A DNA stretch of 64,000 nucleotides, taken from NCBI RefSeq assembly GCF_001042715.1, contig NZ_CP009687.1, forward strand, positions 3,525,418-3,589,417. The letters are read 5' to 3'. This DNA comes from Clostridium aceticum (GTDB lineage Bacteria; Bacillota; Clostridia; Peptostreptococcales; Natronincolaceae). The notes beneath the pieces are model-generated. The model saw nothing but the letters and a program-made list of their open reading frames with translations, was not told the origin of the DNA and searched no databases. The translations under genes were made by a program, and so were the position numbers. Within the stretch, counting starts at the first letter, position 1. The number at the start of each line of letters is the position of its first letter. Shown here one piece after another: positions 9,446-19,193 of this stretch.

Positions 9446-9460
9446 TTATAAGAATTATAG
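9446..9460 (+). promoter_or_regulatory. PerR-like box before rubrerythrin
   Basis: TTATAAGAATTATAG matches the PerR consensus TTATAATNATTATAA at 12 of 14 defined positions. It ends just before the AGGAGG of the rubrerythrin gene. Peroxide derepression of a rubrerythrin through PerR is well known in clostridia, so site and gene support each other. Confidence 0.6.
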
Positions 9461-9472
9461 GAGGAGATAATA

Positions 9473-10048
9473 ATGAATGAAATGACAGCAACAAATTTAA
9501 AATCTGCTTTTGGTGGAGAAAGTATGGCTCATATGAGATATTTACAATGGGGTGCAGCAGCGAAAAAAGAAGGTTTTCCAAATGTTGCAAATCTTTTTAC
9601 TGCAGTAGCTTATGCAGAGCAAGTACATGCAGCAAGTCATTTTAGAGAGTTAAAAAATGAAGTGGGCGATGCTACTGTTACTGCTGGTGCAGGCTTTGGT
9701 ATGACCAATACTTCTGAAAATCTTCAAGGAGCTATCGATGGTGAAAATCATGAGGTAGGACAAATGTATCCTGCTTTTATTGCTGTAGCTGAATTACAAG
9801 GTGAAAAAGGCAGCGTAAGATCCTTCAAATTTGCTATAGAAGCAGAAAAAACCCATGCTGCTTTATTTACAACTGCTAAAGCTGCTGTAGATACTGGCAA
9901 AGATTTTGCTGAAAATGCTGTTCATGTCTGTGATGTTTGTGGCTATACTTTAACTGGTGAGTTAGAAAGCGACTGCCCAGTATGCAAAGTAAAAACTGAT
10001 AAGTTTACAACTTTTAGTACTGAAGGTCACAACTGCGCTTGCTGCTAA
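9473..10048 (+). CDS. rbr: Rubrerythrin
   Basis: Peroxide-scavenging diiron protein of anaerobes, 191 aa. The four-helix ferritin-like domain (residues 1 to about 140) shows the iron ligand helices GGESMAHMRY, AYAEQVHAASHF, DGENHEVGQMYP and AIEAEKTHAALF. A C-terminal rubredoxin-like Fe(Cys)4 site follows, with CDVCG and CPVCK. It ends in an unusual short tail with three more cysteines (NCACC). The start follows AGGAGG, and a PerR-like box lies just upstream. A second, diverged copy is at 49782. It is probably transcribed alone, because a strong terminator follows. Confidence 0.95.
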   Translation: MNEMTATNLKSAFGGESMAHMRYLQWGAAAKKEGFPNVANLFTAVAYAEQVHAASHFRELKNEVGDATVTAGAGFGMTNTSENLQGAIDGENHEVGQMYPAFIAVAELQGEKGSVRSFKFAIEAEKTHAALFTTAKAAVDTGKDFAENAVHVCDVCGYTLTGELESDCPVCKVKTDKFTTFSTEGHNCACC

Positions 10049-10111
10049 TTGCTACAAGTATATAAAAATACTTAAAACCCATAGTCTTGCATTAGTTACT
10101 TAGTATAACTT

Positions 10112-10153
10112 AAAAAGGTTGAGGAAAATGAACACTTCCTCAACCTTTTTTAT
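10112..10153 (+). terminator. Intrinsic terminator after rubrerythrin
   Basis: AAAAAGGTTGAGGAA and TTCCTCAACCTTTTTT form a long hairpin with a T-run on the plus strand. The A-run on the other side means it could also serve the convergent psd gene. Confidence 0.9.
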
Positions 10154-10173
10154 GTCTTTAACTTTACGATACC

Positions 10174-11082
10174 CTATCTTTTTATACCTATTTTTTCTCC
10201 CACATATACTTTTGTTTCAATGCCTTGTTGTGTATTTTCAATAAGATCCCTATCGATTTTTATTCTATTAGGTTGTAAGAAGAGAATAACAGTAGAACCG
10301 CCAAATTTAAAGTATCCTTTTTCATCTCCTTTTTTTACAGCCTGATTTGGATGAAAGGTTTGAATAATGGAGCCTACAAAGGTGGCACCCACCTCCACCA
10401 TCAAAACCTTTCCAAAATTATAAGAATCAAAAACGGTAAATTCCCTTTTGTTTTGACAGTATAAAGAAGTGATTTTCCTTAAAGCTATGGGATTCACTGA
10501 ATAGTACCCACCAGCAATTTTTGTAGAAGGTTCAGGTACACCCTCGTCAGGGAAATGAAAACGGTGATAGTCAGCTGGGCTTAGCCTGACGGTAATACAG
10601 GCTCCGTCTTGATACTCCTCTGCTAATCCTTTATTTCCCAAAAGTTCCTCAAGACAATACTCCTGTCCTTTTATTTGTAATACGTTCTTCGCATGGATGT
10701 TTTCATAAGCCATCACTCTACCATCTACAGGAGAAGCAAATACTTTTTCATCCATACATATAGGTCTTACTTCTTTTTTTAATCTTCTTATAAAAAACTC
10801 GTTGAAGTTTTTATAGGAGGATGGATCTTCATTTTCTGCTTCCCGCATATCAATATCCAATTCCTTTATAAAGGAAGGAATTTTCCTTCTGCTTATAGGT
10901 AAATCCTGTATTTTCCCATAAATAACAGAAAGGAATTTTTTCTTTATCAGTATCTCCAACATACTACTACCTATTTTTGTTTCATGCATCCATCTTAAGT
11001 AGCGTCCCCCTGCTACTATTTCTTCTTTCTTTGCCCCTGTTTTTCTATCTATATAATAAATCACTATTTTATCATCCTTCAT
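10174..11082 (-). CDS. psd: Phosphatidylserine decarboxylase proenzyme
   Basis: Makes phosphatidylethanolamine from phosphatidylserine at the membrane. The 302-aa proenzyme has the typical blocks [20 protein letters not shown] and [15 protein letters not shown]. The processing site GGST near the C-terminus marks where self-cleavage turns the Ser into the pyruvoyl group. Its size is normal for the clostridial class. The ATG at 11082 lacks a clear SD. A GTG six codons later is preceded by AAGGA at 10 bases and may be the true start. The usual partner pssA is not adjacent. Confidence 0.92.
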   Translation of the reverse strand: MKDDKIVIYYIDRKTGAKKEEIVAGGRYLRWMHETKIGSSMLEILIKKKFLSVIYGKIQDLPISRRKIPSFIKELDIDMREAENEDPSSYKNFNEFFIRRLKKEVRPICMDEKVFASPVDGRVMAYENIHAKNVLQIKGQEYCLEELLGNKGLAEEYQDGACITVRLSPADYHRFHFPDEGVPEPSTKIAGGYYSVNPIALRKITSLYCQNKREFTVFDSYNFGKVLMVEVGATFVGSIIQTFHPNQAVKKGDEKGYFKFGGSTVILFLQPNRIKIDRDLIENTQQGIETKVYVGEKIGIKR

Positions 11083-11188
11083 AATAATTTTTCATATTAT
11101 TATATCAACAAATTTCTTTTCTTAATAGGGGTCTTTAAAATGATTCAATATTTAAAATATATGCTGCTTCATCACTAAATATATTTAT

Positions 11189-11448
11189 AACTTGACTTGT
11201 GCAATTTCTCAGGCTATATCCAGGGAAAATTAAATATATTAAGGGAAAGCATTTGAAAGTATTGTAACAACGCTTAGTGACTGGAAATGAAAAATCCGTT
11301 AAAAAATTTGCATGTTTGAGCGTTAGCCAAGTTGCAAATTTTAGGATTTTTCATTGGAAGGAGCTTTAGCGTTGTCAATACTTGAAACTAAATGAACGTA
11401 TATATTTAATTTTCCCTACTGTATTAAATAATTGCACAACTCAAGTTT
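11189..11448. repeat. Family-B dispersed repeat, full-length copy (B1)
   Basis: About 260 bases with terminal inverted repeats AACTTGACTTGTGCAAT on the left and ATTGCACAACTCAAGTT on the right. A second pair lies inside (AAATTAAATATATTAAG and TATATATTTAATTTTCCC). A central stem pairs AAAAATCCGTT...ATTTGCA with TGCAAATTTTAGGATTTTT. There is no ORF of note. It occupies the gap between psd and pyrE; its right end overlaps the last bases of the pyrE stop codon. Confidence 0.85.
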
Positions 11449-12025
11449 ATAATTTTCTACTACCTGGCTTTACTAAGGGAAGTTTTCCTTCTTTACAAAT
11501 AGCACATTCATCAGGGTCATAAGAAATTACTTCTGTAGATAATGCCGCTCTTAGCTTTGTATCAAAATCAATGGTTCCATTACTTCTATCTACTAAAACC
11601 GCCACACCTACTACTTCTCCTTCTTGTTCTTTTACGATGTCTATCACTTCTCTAACAGATCCCCCTGTAGTAATAACATCCTCCGCTACTAAAACCCTGG
11701 CACCCTTCGGAATACTAAATCCTCTGCGCAAGGTCATTTTGCCGTTTTCCCTTTCTGCAAAAAGGTTTTTGGCTTTTAGCTGTCTCGCCAATTCATAAGA
11801 AAAGATAATTCCCCCCATTGCTGGTCCTATAACGATGTCTATTTGATCCTCTTGAAATTCTTCTGCTAAACCCTTTGCTATTTCCGCTGTATATTCTGGA
11901 TACTGTAATATTTTCGCACATTGCATATATTGGTTACTGTGTCGTCCTGAGGTTAGTAAAAAGTGTCCTTGTAATAACACCTCTGATTTTTCTAAGATTT
12001 CTATAACTCTTTCCTTTGTTAACAT
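11447..12025 (-). CDS. pyrE: Orotate phosphoribosyltransferase
   Basis: Converts orotate and PRPP to OMP, the fifth step of UMP synthesis. The 192-aa protein carries the PRPP-binding signature VLVAEDVITTGGSVREVI (about residues 110-127) and the flexible-loop region with KARNLFAERE-like residues before it. It is the shorter type of PyrE, common in clostridia. An AGGAGG SD precedes the ATG. It is the last gene of the pyr operon; a small palindrome separates it from pyrD. Confidence 0.95.
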   Translation of the reverse strand: MLTKERVIEILEKSEVLLQGHFLLTSGRHSNQYMQCAKILQYPEYTAEIAKGLAEEFQEDQIDIVIGPAMGGIIFSYELARQLKAKNLFAERENGKMTLRRGFSIPKGARVLVAEDVITTGGSVREVIDIVKEQEGEVVGVAVLVDRSNGTIDFDTKLRAALSTEVISYDPDECAICKEGKLPLVKPGSRKL

Positions 12026-12060
12026 TTTAAATCCTCCTATTCATATTTAGTTCTATATTA

Positions 12061-12125
12061 AGGCGACCACAGGTCGCCCCTACAATGTTGCAGTCATCCA
12101 ATGTAGGGGCGGTCTTCGACCGCCT
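12061..12125. repeat. REP-like GC-rich palindrome inside the pyr operon
   Basis: AGGCGACCACAGGTCGCC and GGCGGTCTTCGACCGCC bracket complementary halves CCCTACAATG and ATGTAGGGG. The result is a strong 65-base hairpin that is GC-rich against the local background. It sits between pyrD and pyrE and may stabilise or attenuate the distal end of the operon mRNA. Confidence 0.75.
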
Positions 12126-12166
12126 GTGTGTATTTCACATAAAATATCAATTGTGAACCAATAACA

Positions 12167-13087
12167 TTAAATTCCCACATTTAACTTTCCTCTTATTTCT
12201 TCAATACTTTCAAATCCATACTGTTCTAAGTAAGCCTCTATCCCCTCTAATACATCTATAGTAGCCATTGGATTGGTGAAATTCGCCGTTCCTATCGCCA
12301 CCCCTGTAGCCCCTGCCAATAGAAACTCCACTGCATCTTCCCCTGTCATAATGCCTCCCATGCCTATAATAGGAATATCTACAGCCTGTGCCACTTGATA
12401 CACCATTCTCACCGCCACTGGTTTGATGGCTGGTCCTGAAAGACCTCCTACTACATTGGCTAAGATTGGCTTTCTTTTATGGATATCTATTGCCATTCCC
12501 GTCAAGGTGTTGATTAGAGATAAAGCATCTGCTCCTCCAGCTACAGCGGCTCTGGCTATTTCTGTGACATCTGTTACATTAGGTGTTAACTTTACAATAA
12601 GAGGTTGTTTGGTATATTTTTTCACTTCTTTTGTAACATACTCCGCCATTTGTGGGTCTGTACCGAAGCATACACCACCCTCCTTCACATTTGGACAAGA
12701 GATATTAAGTTCCAGCATATCGACATCTTCTGAGGCTAGTCTTTCTGCTACTGCACAATATTCCTCCACTGTCTTACCAGCGATATTTACGATAATCTTT
12801 GTATCATATTTCCTTAGAAAAGGAATATCTTTTTCTATAAATTCCTCTACACCGGGATTCTGCAAACCGACACTATTTAACATCCCCCCGTAGGTTTCCG
12901 CCACTCTAGGGGTAGGATTTCCCTTCCATGCTGTACTAGAAACTCCCTTTACCACCACAGCTCCTAGTTTATTTAAATCTACAAATTCTCCATATTCTCT
13001 ACCGCTGCCAAAGGTGCCAGAGGCTGTCATCACAGGGTTCTTAAGTTCTATACCTGCTATGTTTATTTTTAAATTAGGTTTCATCAT
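12167..13087 (-). CDS. pyrD: Dihydroorotate dehydrogenase B, catalytic subunit
   Basis: FMN-containing catalytic half of the NAD-dependent class 1B enzyme. It oxidises dihydroorotate to orotate. The protein is 306 aa. Recognisable blocks are [26 protein letters not shown] (with the catalytic Cys of class 1 enzymes), [12 protein letters not shown], and [13 protein letters not shown] near the FMN phosphate. The ATG at 13087 overlaps the TGA of pyrK (ATGA) and is 8 bases after GAGGTG; a TTG two codons earlier is not needed. It works with PyrK, encoded immediately upstream. Confidence 0.95.
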   Translation of the reverse strand: MMKPNLKINIAGIELKNPVMTASGTFGSGREYGEFVDLNKLGAVVVKGVSSTAWKGNPTPRVAETYGGMLNSVGLQNPGVEEFIEKDIPFLRKYDTKIIVNIAGKTVEEYCAVAERLASEDVDMLELNISCPNVKEGGVCFGTDPQMAEYVTKEVKKYTKQPLIVKLTPNVTDVTEIARAAVAGGADALSLINTLTGMAIDIHKRKPILANVVGGLSGPAIKPVAVRMVYQVAQAVDIPIIGMGGIMTGEDAVEFLLAGATGVAIGTANFTNPMATIDVLEGIEAYLEQYGFESIEEIRGKLNVGI

Positions 13088-13854
13088 TCCCAAATCACCT
13101 CATCCCTTAAGAAAACTGGACCATCTTTGCATACCCTTGTGTTTTCCCAATCATTTGCTTCTTTCTTTGCTGCCTTGCAGGTACATACCAAACAAGCCCC
13201 TATGCCACAGGCCATACGCTCCTCTAGAGACAACTCCGCAGGGATCTGTTTTTCCTTCGCCCACTGAGCCACTGCCTTTAACATAGGCTTAGGACCACAG
13301 CTATAGATCATATCTGCCTTTAGATCATCTTTTTCCAATAACTGCAATACATTACCCTTATGACCATGGGAACCATCTTCTGTAGCTACATAAACCTTAG
13401 CTCCAAGATTCTCAAAGTCCTCTACTAAAATTGGATTGCATCGAAACCCTAAATACACGCTGGTATTTCCCTTTAAATGTTTTACCAACTCCACCAATGG
13501 CGGGGCTCCAATACCTCCCCCTATGACAATATTTTCTCTTGTCTTTCCGTCTATTGTAAATCCATTTCCCAAGGGACCTAAGACTTTTACTTCGTCATTT
13601 GCCTGCATTTTTGATAGTTTTTTCGTACCTTCTCCTACAACAGCGTAAATCAATCTTGTCGTGGCTTCTTCTCGATTTATTTCGCAAATACTAATAGGTC
13701 TTGGCAATAAATGTCGTCCATCTTCACAATACAGATTTACAAATTTCCCGGGAAAACCCTCTATCGTTAATTCTTTCGACAATAATATCATTTCATAAAT
13801 TTGAGGAACAATCTCTCTATTGCTTAAGATTTTTACCTTTCCTATAGTTTTCAT
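13084..13854 (-). CDS. pyrK: Dihydroorotate dehydrogenase B, electron-transfer subunit
   Basis: FAD and 2Fe-2S subunit that passes electrons from PyrD to NAD. The 256-aa protein has a ferredoxin-reductase-like FAD domain (RPISICEI near residue 52), an NAD domain ([13 protein letters not shown]) and a C-terminal cluster site with four cysteines ([11 protein letters not shown] and a later VCKDGP). The ATG overlaps the stop of carB by four bases (ATGA), with GGAGG upstream. Tight coupling with pyrD fits the heterotetrameric complex. Confidence 0.94.
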   Translation of the reverse strand: MKTIGKVKILSNREIVPQIYEMILLSKELTIEGFPGKFVNLYCEDGRHLLPRPISICEINREEATTRLIYAVVGEGTKKLSKMQANDEVKVLGPLGNGFTIDGKTRENIVIGGGIGAPPLVELVKHLKGNTSVYLGFRCNPILVEDFENLGAKVYVATEDGSHGHKGNVLQLLEKDDLKADMIYSCGPKPMLKAVAQWAKEKQIPAELSLEERMACGIGACLVCTCKAAKKEANDWENTRVCKDGPVFLRDEVIWE

Positions 13855-16800
13855 GCAATTCCTCCTAAATCTACAATATCAACTTCTTCTATGGTAATAT
13901 TGCTTTCCATGATCTCTAACATGGCCTTTACTGTATCTAAAGATGTCAATACATTCACAGAAGTCTCTAAAGCGGTTCTTCGAATTCTAAACCCGTCTCT
14001 TTTTGCATCATGTCCTCTTGTAGGTGTATTGATTACCAATTCTACCATGCCACTTCGAATGGCATCTAATATATTGGGTACCCCTTCACTGATTTTTTTA
14101 ACTTCAGTGGTAGGAATTTGATGTTTTTCTAAGAAGTTTTTCGTCCCTTCTGTTGCCATGAAGGCATAACCTTCTTCAGCAAAGCGTCTTCCTAATTCAA
14201 CAAATTCTTCTTTGTCATAATCCTTCAAGGTGACTAAAATTTTTCCTTCTTTTTTCGGCATTTTTATACCTGCTGCTATAAAACCTTTATATAGTGCCTC
14301 TGTCAATGTCTTTCCTATTCCTAAAACTTCTCCTGTAGATTTCATTTCCGGCCCCAGACTCATCTCCACTAGCGGTAGTTTTTCTGTAGAAAACACGGGT
14401 ACCTTTACGGCTACTAATTCTGCCTCTGGATAAACCCCGGTGCCATAACCAAGTTCCTCCAGTTTTTCTCCCAGCATCGCCTTAGTGGCAAGAGCAATCA
14501 TCGGTACCCCTGTTACTTTGCTAATAAAAGGTACTGTTCTACTGGAGCGTGGATTTACTTCGATGACATAGACTTCCTTCTGAAACTCTACAAACTGTAT
14601 ATTGATCATTCCCTTTACCTTTAAAGCTATGGCAATGGATTTTGTGTAATCTAAAATTTTGTTTTTGATTTCTTGAGAGACGTTTTGGCTAGGATAGATG
14701 GATATACTGTCTCCTGAATGTACGCCAGCCCTTTCCAGATGTTCCATAATGCCAGGAATCAATATTTCTTCCCCATCACATATAGCATCTACCTCTATTT
14801 CTCTTCCTATTAAATAACGGTCGATGAGAACGGGGTTTTTAGTGTCTCGAATAAAAGCTTCCTTTAAGTATCTTTTTAATTCTTCTTCTTCATAGGTAAT
14901 TTCCATCCCCTGACCTCCTAATACATAGGAAGGTCGCACCAACACAGGGTAGCCTACCTTTTCGGCTTCTTTGATCCCTTGTTCTACCGATGTTACTGTC
15001 TTACCCTGTGGTCTAGGTATATTTAATCTTTCCATTAAATCATCGAATTTTTCCCGATCTTCTGCTGTGTCAATCTCTTCTGGTTTTGTACCTAAGATAG
15101 GTATGTTCATCTCTCTAAGGAATTTTGCTAATTTGATAGCGGTTTGTCCACCAAATTGTAGTATCACACCCTCTGGTTTTTCTTTTTCGACAATGTTTAG
15201 TACATCTTCTTCTGTCAAAGGCTCAAAATATAGTTTGTCCGAGATATTGAAGTCAGTACTTACGGTTTCAGGATTGTTGTTTACAATAATGGTCTCTATG
15301 CCAGCCTCCCTTAAGGCTAAAATACTGTGGACAGAACAGTAGTCAAATTCTATACCCTGTCCTATTCTTATGGGCCCAGAACCAATCACCATTACTTTTT
15401 TCCTATCACTTGTCTCTACTTCATCGATTTCATCATAGGTGGAATAATAGTAAGGGGATACTGCTTCAAACTCTCCTCCACAGGTATCTACCATCTTATA
15501 AACTGGCTTCATGTTCCACTTGCATCTTCTGCGATAGACCTCTTGAGGATTACAGCTTACTAAGTCCCCAATTCCTTTATCTGAGAATCCTTTTCGTTTT
15601 AATACCTTCATCCAAGCTTCTGTTATATCTTCAAGATCTACTTCCTTTAGTTTCTTTTCTTCTACTACGATCCCCATTATTTTTTCCATAAAGAATCTGT
15701 CTATGCCGGTGATCTCACATACTTTTTCTGCTCTATAATTTCTCCTCAGCATTTCTGCTATATCGAAGATTCTTTCATCATTAGGTGTCACAACACTTTT
15801 CTTTAATTCTTCGATGGTCTTTTCTTTAGAGGATTTCCTCTCTAGGGTATACTGCCCTATTTCCAAGGAACGTATCCCCTTTAACAGTGCCGCCTCAAAG
15901 GTGTTGCCGATAGCCATAATTTCCCCTGTTGCCATCATTTTTGTTCCTAAGGTTCTATTGGCACTGTGGAATTTATCAAATGGCCATTTAGGGATTTTTA
16001 CAACAACATAGTCCAGCGTTGGTTCAAAACAAGCATAGGTTTTTTCTGTTACTGCATTTTTTATCTCATCTAAGCCATAACCAAGAGCAATTTTAGCAGC
16101 TACCCTAGCTATAGGATAGCCAGTTACCTTAGAAGCTAGAGCTGAAGAACGACTTACCCTAGGATTGATTTCTATGACTGCGTACTCAAAACTCTTAGGA
16201 TCTAAAGCAAATTGTACATTACATCCCCCTTCTATTTCAATGGCATTGATAATATCGATGGATGCAGTTCTTAACATTTGATATTCCTTATCAGAAAGGG
16301 TTTGAGAGGGAGCCACGACAATACTATCACCGGTATGAATCCCCACTGGGTCAATATTTTCCATATTACATACAGTGATGCAATTGCCGTTTTTATCCCG
16401 CATTACCTCGTATTCAATTTCCTTCCAACCCTTGATACTTTTCTCCAATAGTACCTGTCCAACTCTACTCATCTGTAAACCTGAAGTTAAAATTTCCTTC
16501 AGTTCTACCTCATTGTCGGCTATACCACCGCCAGTACCACCAAGGGTATAGGCTGGTCTTACAATCACAGGGTAGCCAACTTTATTGGCAAATTCAAGCC
16601 CGCCTTCTAGGGTTGTGATGATTTCACTTTCTACTACCGGCTGCTTGATTTCCTCCATCAACGCTTTAAAGATTTCTCTATCTTCTCCCTTTTTGATGGA
16701 TTCAATAGGGGTACCTATGATATTTACATTATATTTTTCTAATATGCCTTGATCATAAAGTTCTACTGCAAGATTTAGTCCTGTTTGTCCCCCCATGCCT

Positions 16801-17063
16801 ACCAACAGACTATCAGGTTTTTCCTTGGCAATTACTTTTTCTACAAAGTCAAGGGTCAGTGGTTCTATATAGATTTTATCTGCTACTTCTCTATCTGTCA
16901 TGATGGTGGCAGGATTGCTGTTGATCAGTACAACTTCTATTCCTTCTTCTTTTAACGCACCACAGGCCTGAGTGCCTGCATAGTCAAACTCTGCTGCTTG
17001 ACCTATAATGATAGGACCTGATCCGATTACTAATACTTTCTTTATGCTATAGTCTCTTGGCAT
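13851..17063 (-). CDS. carB: Carbamoyl-phosphate synthase large subunit
   Basis: Makes carbamoyl phosphate from bicarbonate, two ATP and glutamine-derived ammonia. The 1070-aa protein shows the family's internal duplication: two ATP-grasp halves, each starting with a similar [20 protein letters not shown] segment (residues about 8 and 560). The C-terminal allosteric MGS-like domain runs from about residue 935 and contains [14 protein letters not shown]. Length and order are those of CarB. SD GAGGGGG precedes the ATG. The start lies 22 bases inside the end of carA, so the subunits are coupled. Confidence 0.97.
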   Translation of the reverse strand: MPRDYSIKKVLVIGSGPIIIGQAAEFDYAGTQACGALKEEGIEVVLINSNPATIMTDREVADKIYIEPLTLDFVEKVIAKEKPDSLLVGMGGQTGLNLAVELYDQGILEKYNVNIIGTPIESIKKGEDREIFKALMEEIKQPVVESEIITTLEGGLEFANKVGYPVIVRPAYTLGGTGGGIADNEVELKEILTSGLQMSRVGQVLLEKSIKGWKEIEYEVMRDKNGNCITVCNMENIDPVGIHTGDSIVVAPSQTLSDKEYQMLRTASIDIINAIEIEGGCNVQFALDPKSFEYAVIEINPRVSRSSALASKVTGYPIARVAAKIALGYGLDEIKNAVTEKTYACFEPTLDYVVVKIPKWPFDKFHSANRTLGTKMMATGEIMAIGNTFEAALLKGIRSLEIGQYTLERKSSKEKTIEELKKSVVTPNDERIFDIAEMLRRNYRAEKVCEITGIDRFFMEKIMGIVVEEKKLKEVDLEDITEAWMKVLKRKGFSDKGIGDLVSCNPQEVYRRRCKWNMKPVYKMVDTCGGEFEAVSPYYYSTYDEIDEVETSDRKKVMVIGSGPIRIGQGIEFDYCSVHSILALREAGIETIIVNNNPETVSTDFNISDKLYFEPLTEEDVLNIVEKEKPEGVILQFGGQTAIKLAKFLREMNIPILGTKPEEIDTAEDREKFDDLMERLNIPRPQGKTVTSVEQGIKEAEKVGYPVLVRPSYVLGGQGMEITYEEEELKRYLKEAFIRDTKNPVLIDRYLIGREIEVDAICDGEEILIPGIMEHLERAGVHSGDSISIYPSQNVSQEIKNKILDYTKSIAIALKVKGMINIQFVEFQKEVYVIEVNPRSSRTVPFISKVTGVPMIALATKAMLGEKLEELGYGTGVYPEAELVAVKVPVFSTEKLPLVEMSLGPEMKSTGEVLGIGKTLTEALYKGFIAAGIKMPKKEGKILVTLKDYDKEEFVELGRRFAEEGYAFMATEGTKNFLEKHQIPTTEVKKISEGVPNILDAIRSGMVELVINTPTRGHDAKRDGFRIRRTALETSVNVLTSLDTVKAMLEIMESNITIEEVDIVDLGGIA

Positions 17064-18127
17064 TTGTATTCCCCCTCTAAAACTTCCATAAATTTATCAA
17101 ATATATATGCTGTGTCCTGTGGTCCTGGAGATGCTTCAGGGTGAAACTGTACGCTGAATATAGGTAGATGTTTATGCTGCATTCCTTCTATGGTATTATC
17201 ATTTAAATTGATATGGGTAACGATGATATCTTTTGGTTGGTTTTCCTTCTTGACCACATAACCATGATTTTGTGAAGTGATATAAACCTTGTTGTTCATA
17301 ATATCCTTCACAGGATGATTACAGCCACGGTGACCAAACTTGAGTTTTTCTGTATCTCCTCCCAAGCTCAGTGCCAAAAGCTGATGCCCTAAACAAATTC
17401 CAACGATAGGTTTTTTCCCTATGAGTTTTTTTATGGTCTCAATGGTGCCTGTCAGAGCCTTGGGGTCCCCAGGACCATTGGATAAGAAGATGCCATCTGG
17501 ATTGATCTTTAAAATTTCTTCTGCTGTTGCTGCGGCTGGAAAAATTGTCATTTTACAGTTTCTTTTCTTAAAAGATCTTATGATATTTTCCTTAATGCCA
17601 AAATCCATCATAGCAATATGCTTCCCTGTACCTTCTATGGTACGGATCTCCTCTGTTGTCACCTGCTGTACTGCATCATCATTGTGAAATGCCTCTAATT
17701 TCTCATGGATCATTTCTTCCTTTAAGTCTTCAGTGGTTATTATACCCTTCATGGTTCCATAATTTCTAAGAATTTTTGTTAAAGCTCTTGTATCTATTCC
17801 TTCCAGTCCCATGACCTTTGCTTCTTTTAAATAACCATCTAAATCCATTTCACAACGCCAGTTGCTAGGCACAGTGGCTCTTTCCCTCACAATAAATCCC
17901 TTTACTTTTGGAGAAGAGGATTCTACGTCCTCTAGGTTAATACCGTAGTTTCCAATAAGCGGGTAAGTCATGACTACCATTTGCCCAAAGTAAGAAGGAT
18001 CTGTAAGGATTTCCTGATATCCTGTCATACCTGTATTGAAAACTACTTCTCCTACAGCTTCTTTTATATATCCAAAGGCTTTCCCTTCAAAAACAGTGCC
18101 ATTTTCTAAAATCAATTTTGCCTTCAT
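17042..18127 (-). CDS. carA: Carbamoyl-phosphate synthase small subunit
   Basis: Glutamine amidotransferase subunit that feeds ammonia to CarB. The 361-aa protein has an N-terminal CarA domain ([13 protein letters not shown]) and a class I glutaminase domain. The nucleophile Cys lies in [11 protein letters not shown] and the His-Glu pair in [11 protein letters not shown]. An 11-codon upstream extension is possible on paper, but the ATG at 18127 has an AAGGGG-type SD and matches the usual N-terminus ([10 protein letters not shown]). A palindromic segment of about 135 bases separates it from pyrF. Confidence 0.96.
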   Translation of the reverse strand: MKAKLILENGTVFEGKAFGYIKEAVGEVVFNTGMTGYQEILTDPSYFGQMVVMTYPLIGNYGINLEDVESSSPKVKGFIVRERATVPSNWRCEMDLDGYLKEAKVMGLEGIDTRALTKILRNYGTMKGIITTEDLKEEMIHEKLEAFHNDDAVQQVTTEEIRTIEGTGKHIAMMDFGIKENIIRSFKKRNCKMTIFPAAATAEEILKINPDGIFLSNGPGDPKALTGTIETIKKLIGKKPIVGICLGHQLLALSLGGDTEKLKFGHRGCNHPVKDIMNNKVYITSQNHGYVVKKENQPKDIIVTHINLNDNTIEGMQHKHLPIFSVQFHPEASPGPQDTAYIFDKFMEVLEGEYKCQETIA

Positions 18128-18262
18128 ATACTTCGCCCCTTTTTTTAATCTTATTATCAAATACTTTACTGGGTTAAGCCCCCAATTCTATAAGTGGGCT
18201 TTGAATCAGGTGGTATAGCGTCTCCATCTGATTCCCCGATCTTCAGCTTTAGCTTGAGGAGT
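18128..18262 (-). mobile_element. Possible IS200/IS605-type right-end remnant
   Basis: This segment between pyrF and carA carries no ORF but has ordered hairpins on the minus strand: GAATCAGATGG with CCACCTGATTC, then AAGCCC with GGGGGCTT followed by AACCC. The layout resembles the structured right end (omega-RNA region) left by TnpB-bearing IS200/IS605 elements. The assignment rests on remembered similarity and structure, not on a search. Otherwise it is an intra-operon stem-loop of unknown role. Confidence 0.4.
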
Positions 18263-18266
18263 TCAT

Positions 18267-19193
18267 TTATCTGAAAATCTGCTGTAAGTCTTCCTTCATA
18301 TCTAATGCAGCTTCTCTTGCTGCTAGGTAAAATTCTTTTTCAGTAAACTTTGACTGATAAGGTTGTTTTTGGTGGGCTGCGATGATTCCTCTGGAGGAAT
18401 TGATGATTGCCCCTAATCCATCTTGATTAAAATATCCTTTTAAGTCTTTAGCAGTGGCTCCCTGTGCACCATATCCCGGCACCAAGAAATAAGTCTTAGG
18501 CATGATACCTCGAAGCTTTTCTGCCTGCTGCGGATGGGTAGCTCCTACTACTGCCCCTATGGCACTATAGCCTCTTTTTCCTATCAGAGATTGCCCCCAT
18601 TGGTCTACCATTTTCCCTACCCTTTCATAAAGTTTTTCTCCACCTACATCTAGGTCTTGTATTTCTCCACTATTTGGGTTGGAGGTCTTTACTAGAATAA
18701 ACAGACCTTTATCATAATTTTTACAGTGTTCCATATAAGGATCGATGGAATCAGAACCAAGATAAGGATTTAAGGTGATGCAGTCTTGTTGATAAACGGT
18801 ATAGCTTTCTTCCTCCACCTTCACTTTTCCTATGTGTCCATCTGCGTAGGCTTCAGCCGTTGAAGTGATATCACTTCTTTTAATATCGCCTATCACCATC
18901 AAGCCCTTTTCTTTTGCGTACTGAAGGGTATCTATATAAGCCTGCATGCCTTCTGCTCCATATTGTTCATACATGGCAACCTGAGGCTTTACCGCTGGTA
19001 CAATATCATGAATTCCATCAATAATCTTTTTATTGAATTCTAGAAAAGCTTTTGCTGCTGCCTTAGGGGTTTTTCCATAATTACGATAGGCTTCTTCCTT
19101 GATATATTGAGGTACAAAACTTAATCTAGGGTCTAATCCTACTACTGTAGGGTTTTGTGTTTTTTCAATTTTTGCTATTAATCGATCGATCAT
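18267..19193 (-). CDS. pyrF: Orotidine 5'-phosphate decarboxylase (long type)
   Basis: Final step of UMP synthesis. The 308-aa protein is of the longer type 2 subfamily rather than the roughly 235-aa B. subtilis type. Visible motifs are TVVGLDPRLSF near the N-terminus, the catalytic stretch MVIGDIKRSDITSTA (Asp-x-Lys-x-x-Asp), and the phosphate-binding end VPGYGAQGATA followed by NSSRGI. The ATG overlaps the stop of pyrC (ATGA), with GAAGGAGG upstream. The same operon order is seen in other clostridia. Confidence 0.95.
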   Translation of the reverse strand: MIDRLIAKIEKTQNPTVVGLDPRLSFVPQYIKEEAYRNYGKTPKAAAKAFLEFNKKIIDGIHDIVPAVKPQVAMYEQYGAEGMQAYIDTLQYAKEKGLMVIGDIKRSDITSTAEAYADGHIGKVKVEEESYTVYQQDCITLNPYLGSDSIDPYMEHCKNYDKGLFILVKTSNPNSGEIQDLDVGGEKLYERVGKMVDQWGQSLIGKRGYSAIGAVVGATHPQQAEKLRGIMPKTYFLVPGYGAQGATAKDLKGYFNQDGLGAIINSSRGIIAAHQKQPYQSKFTEKEFYLAAREAALDMKEDLQQIFR

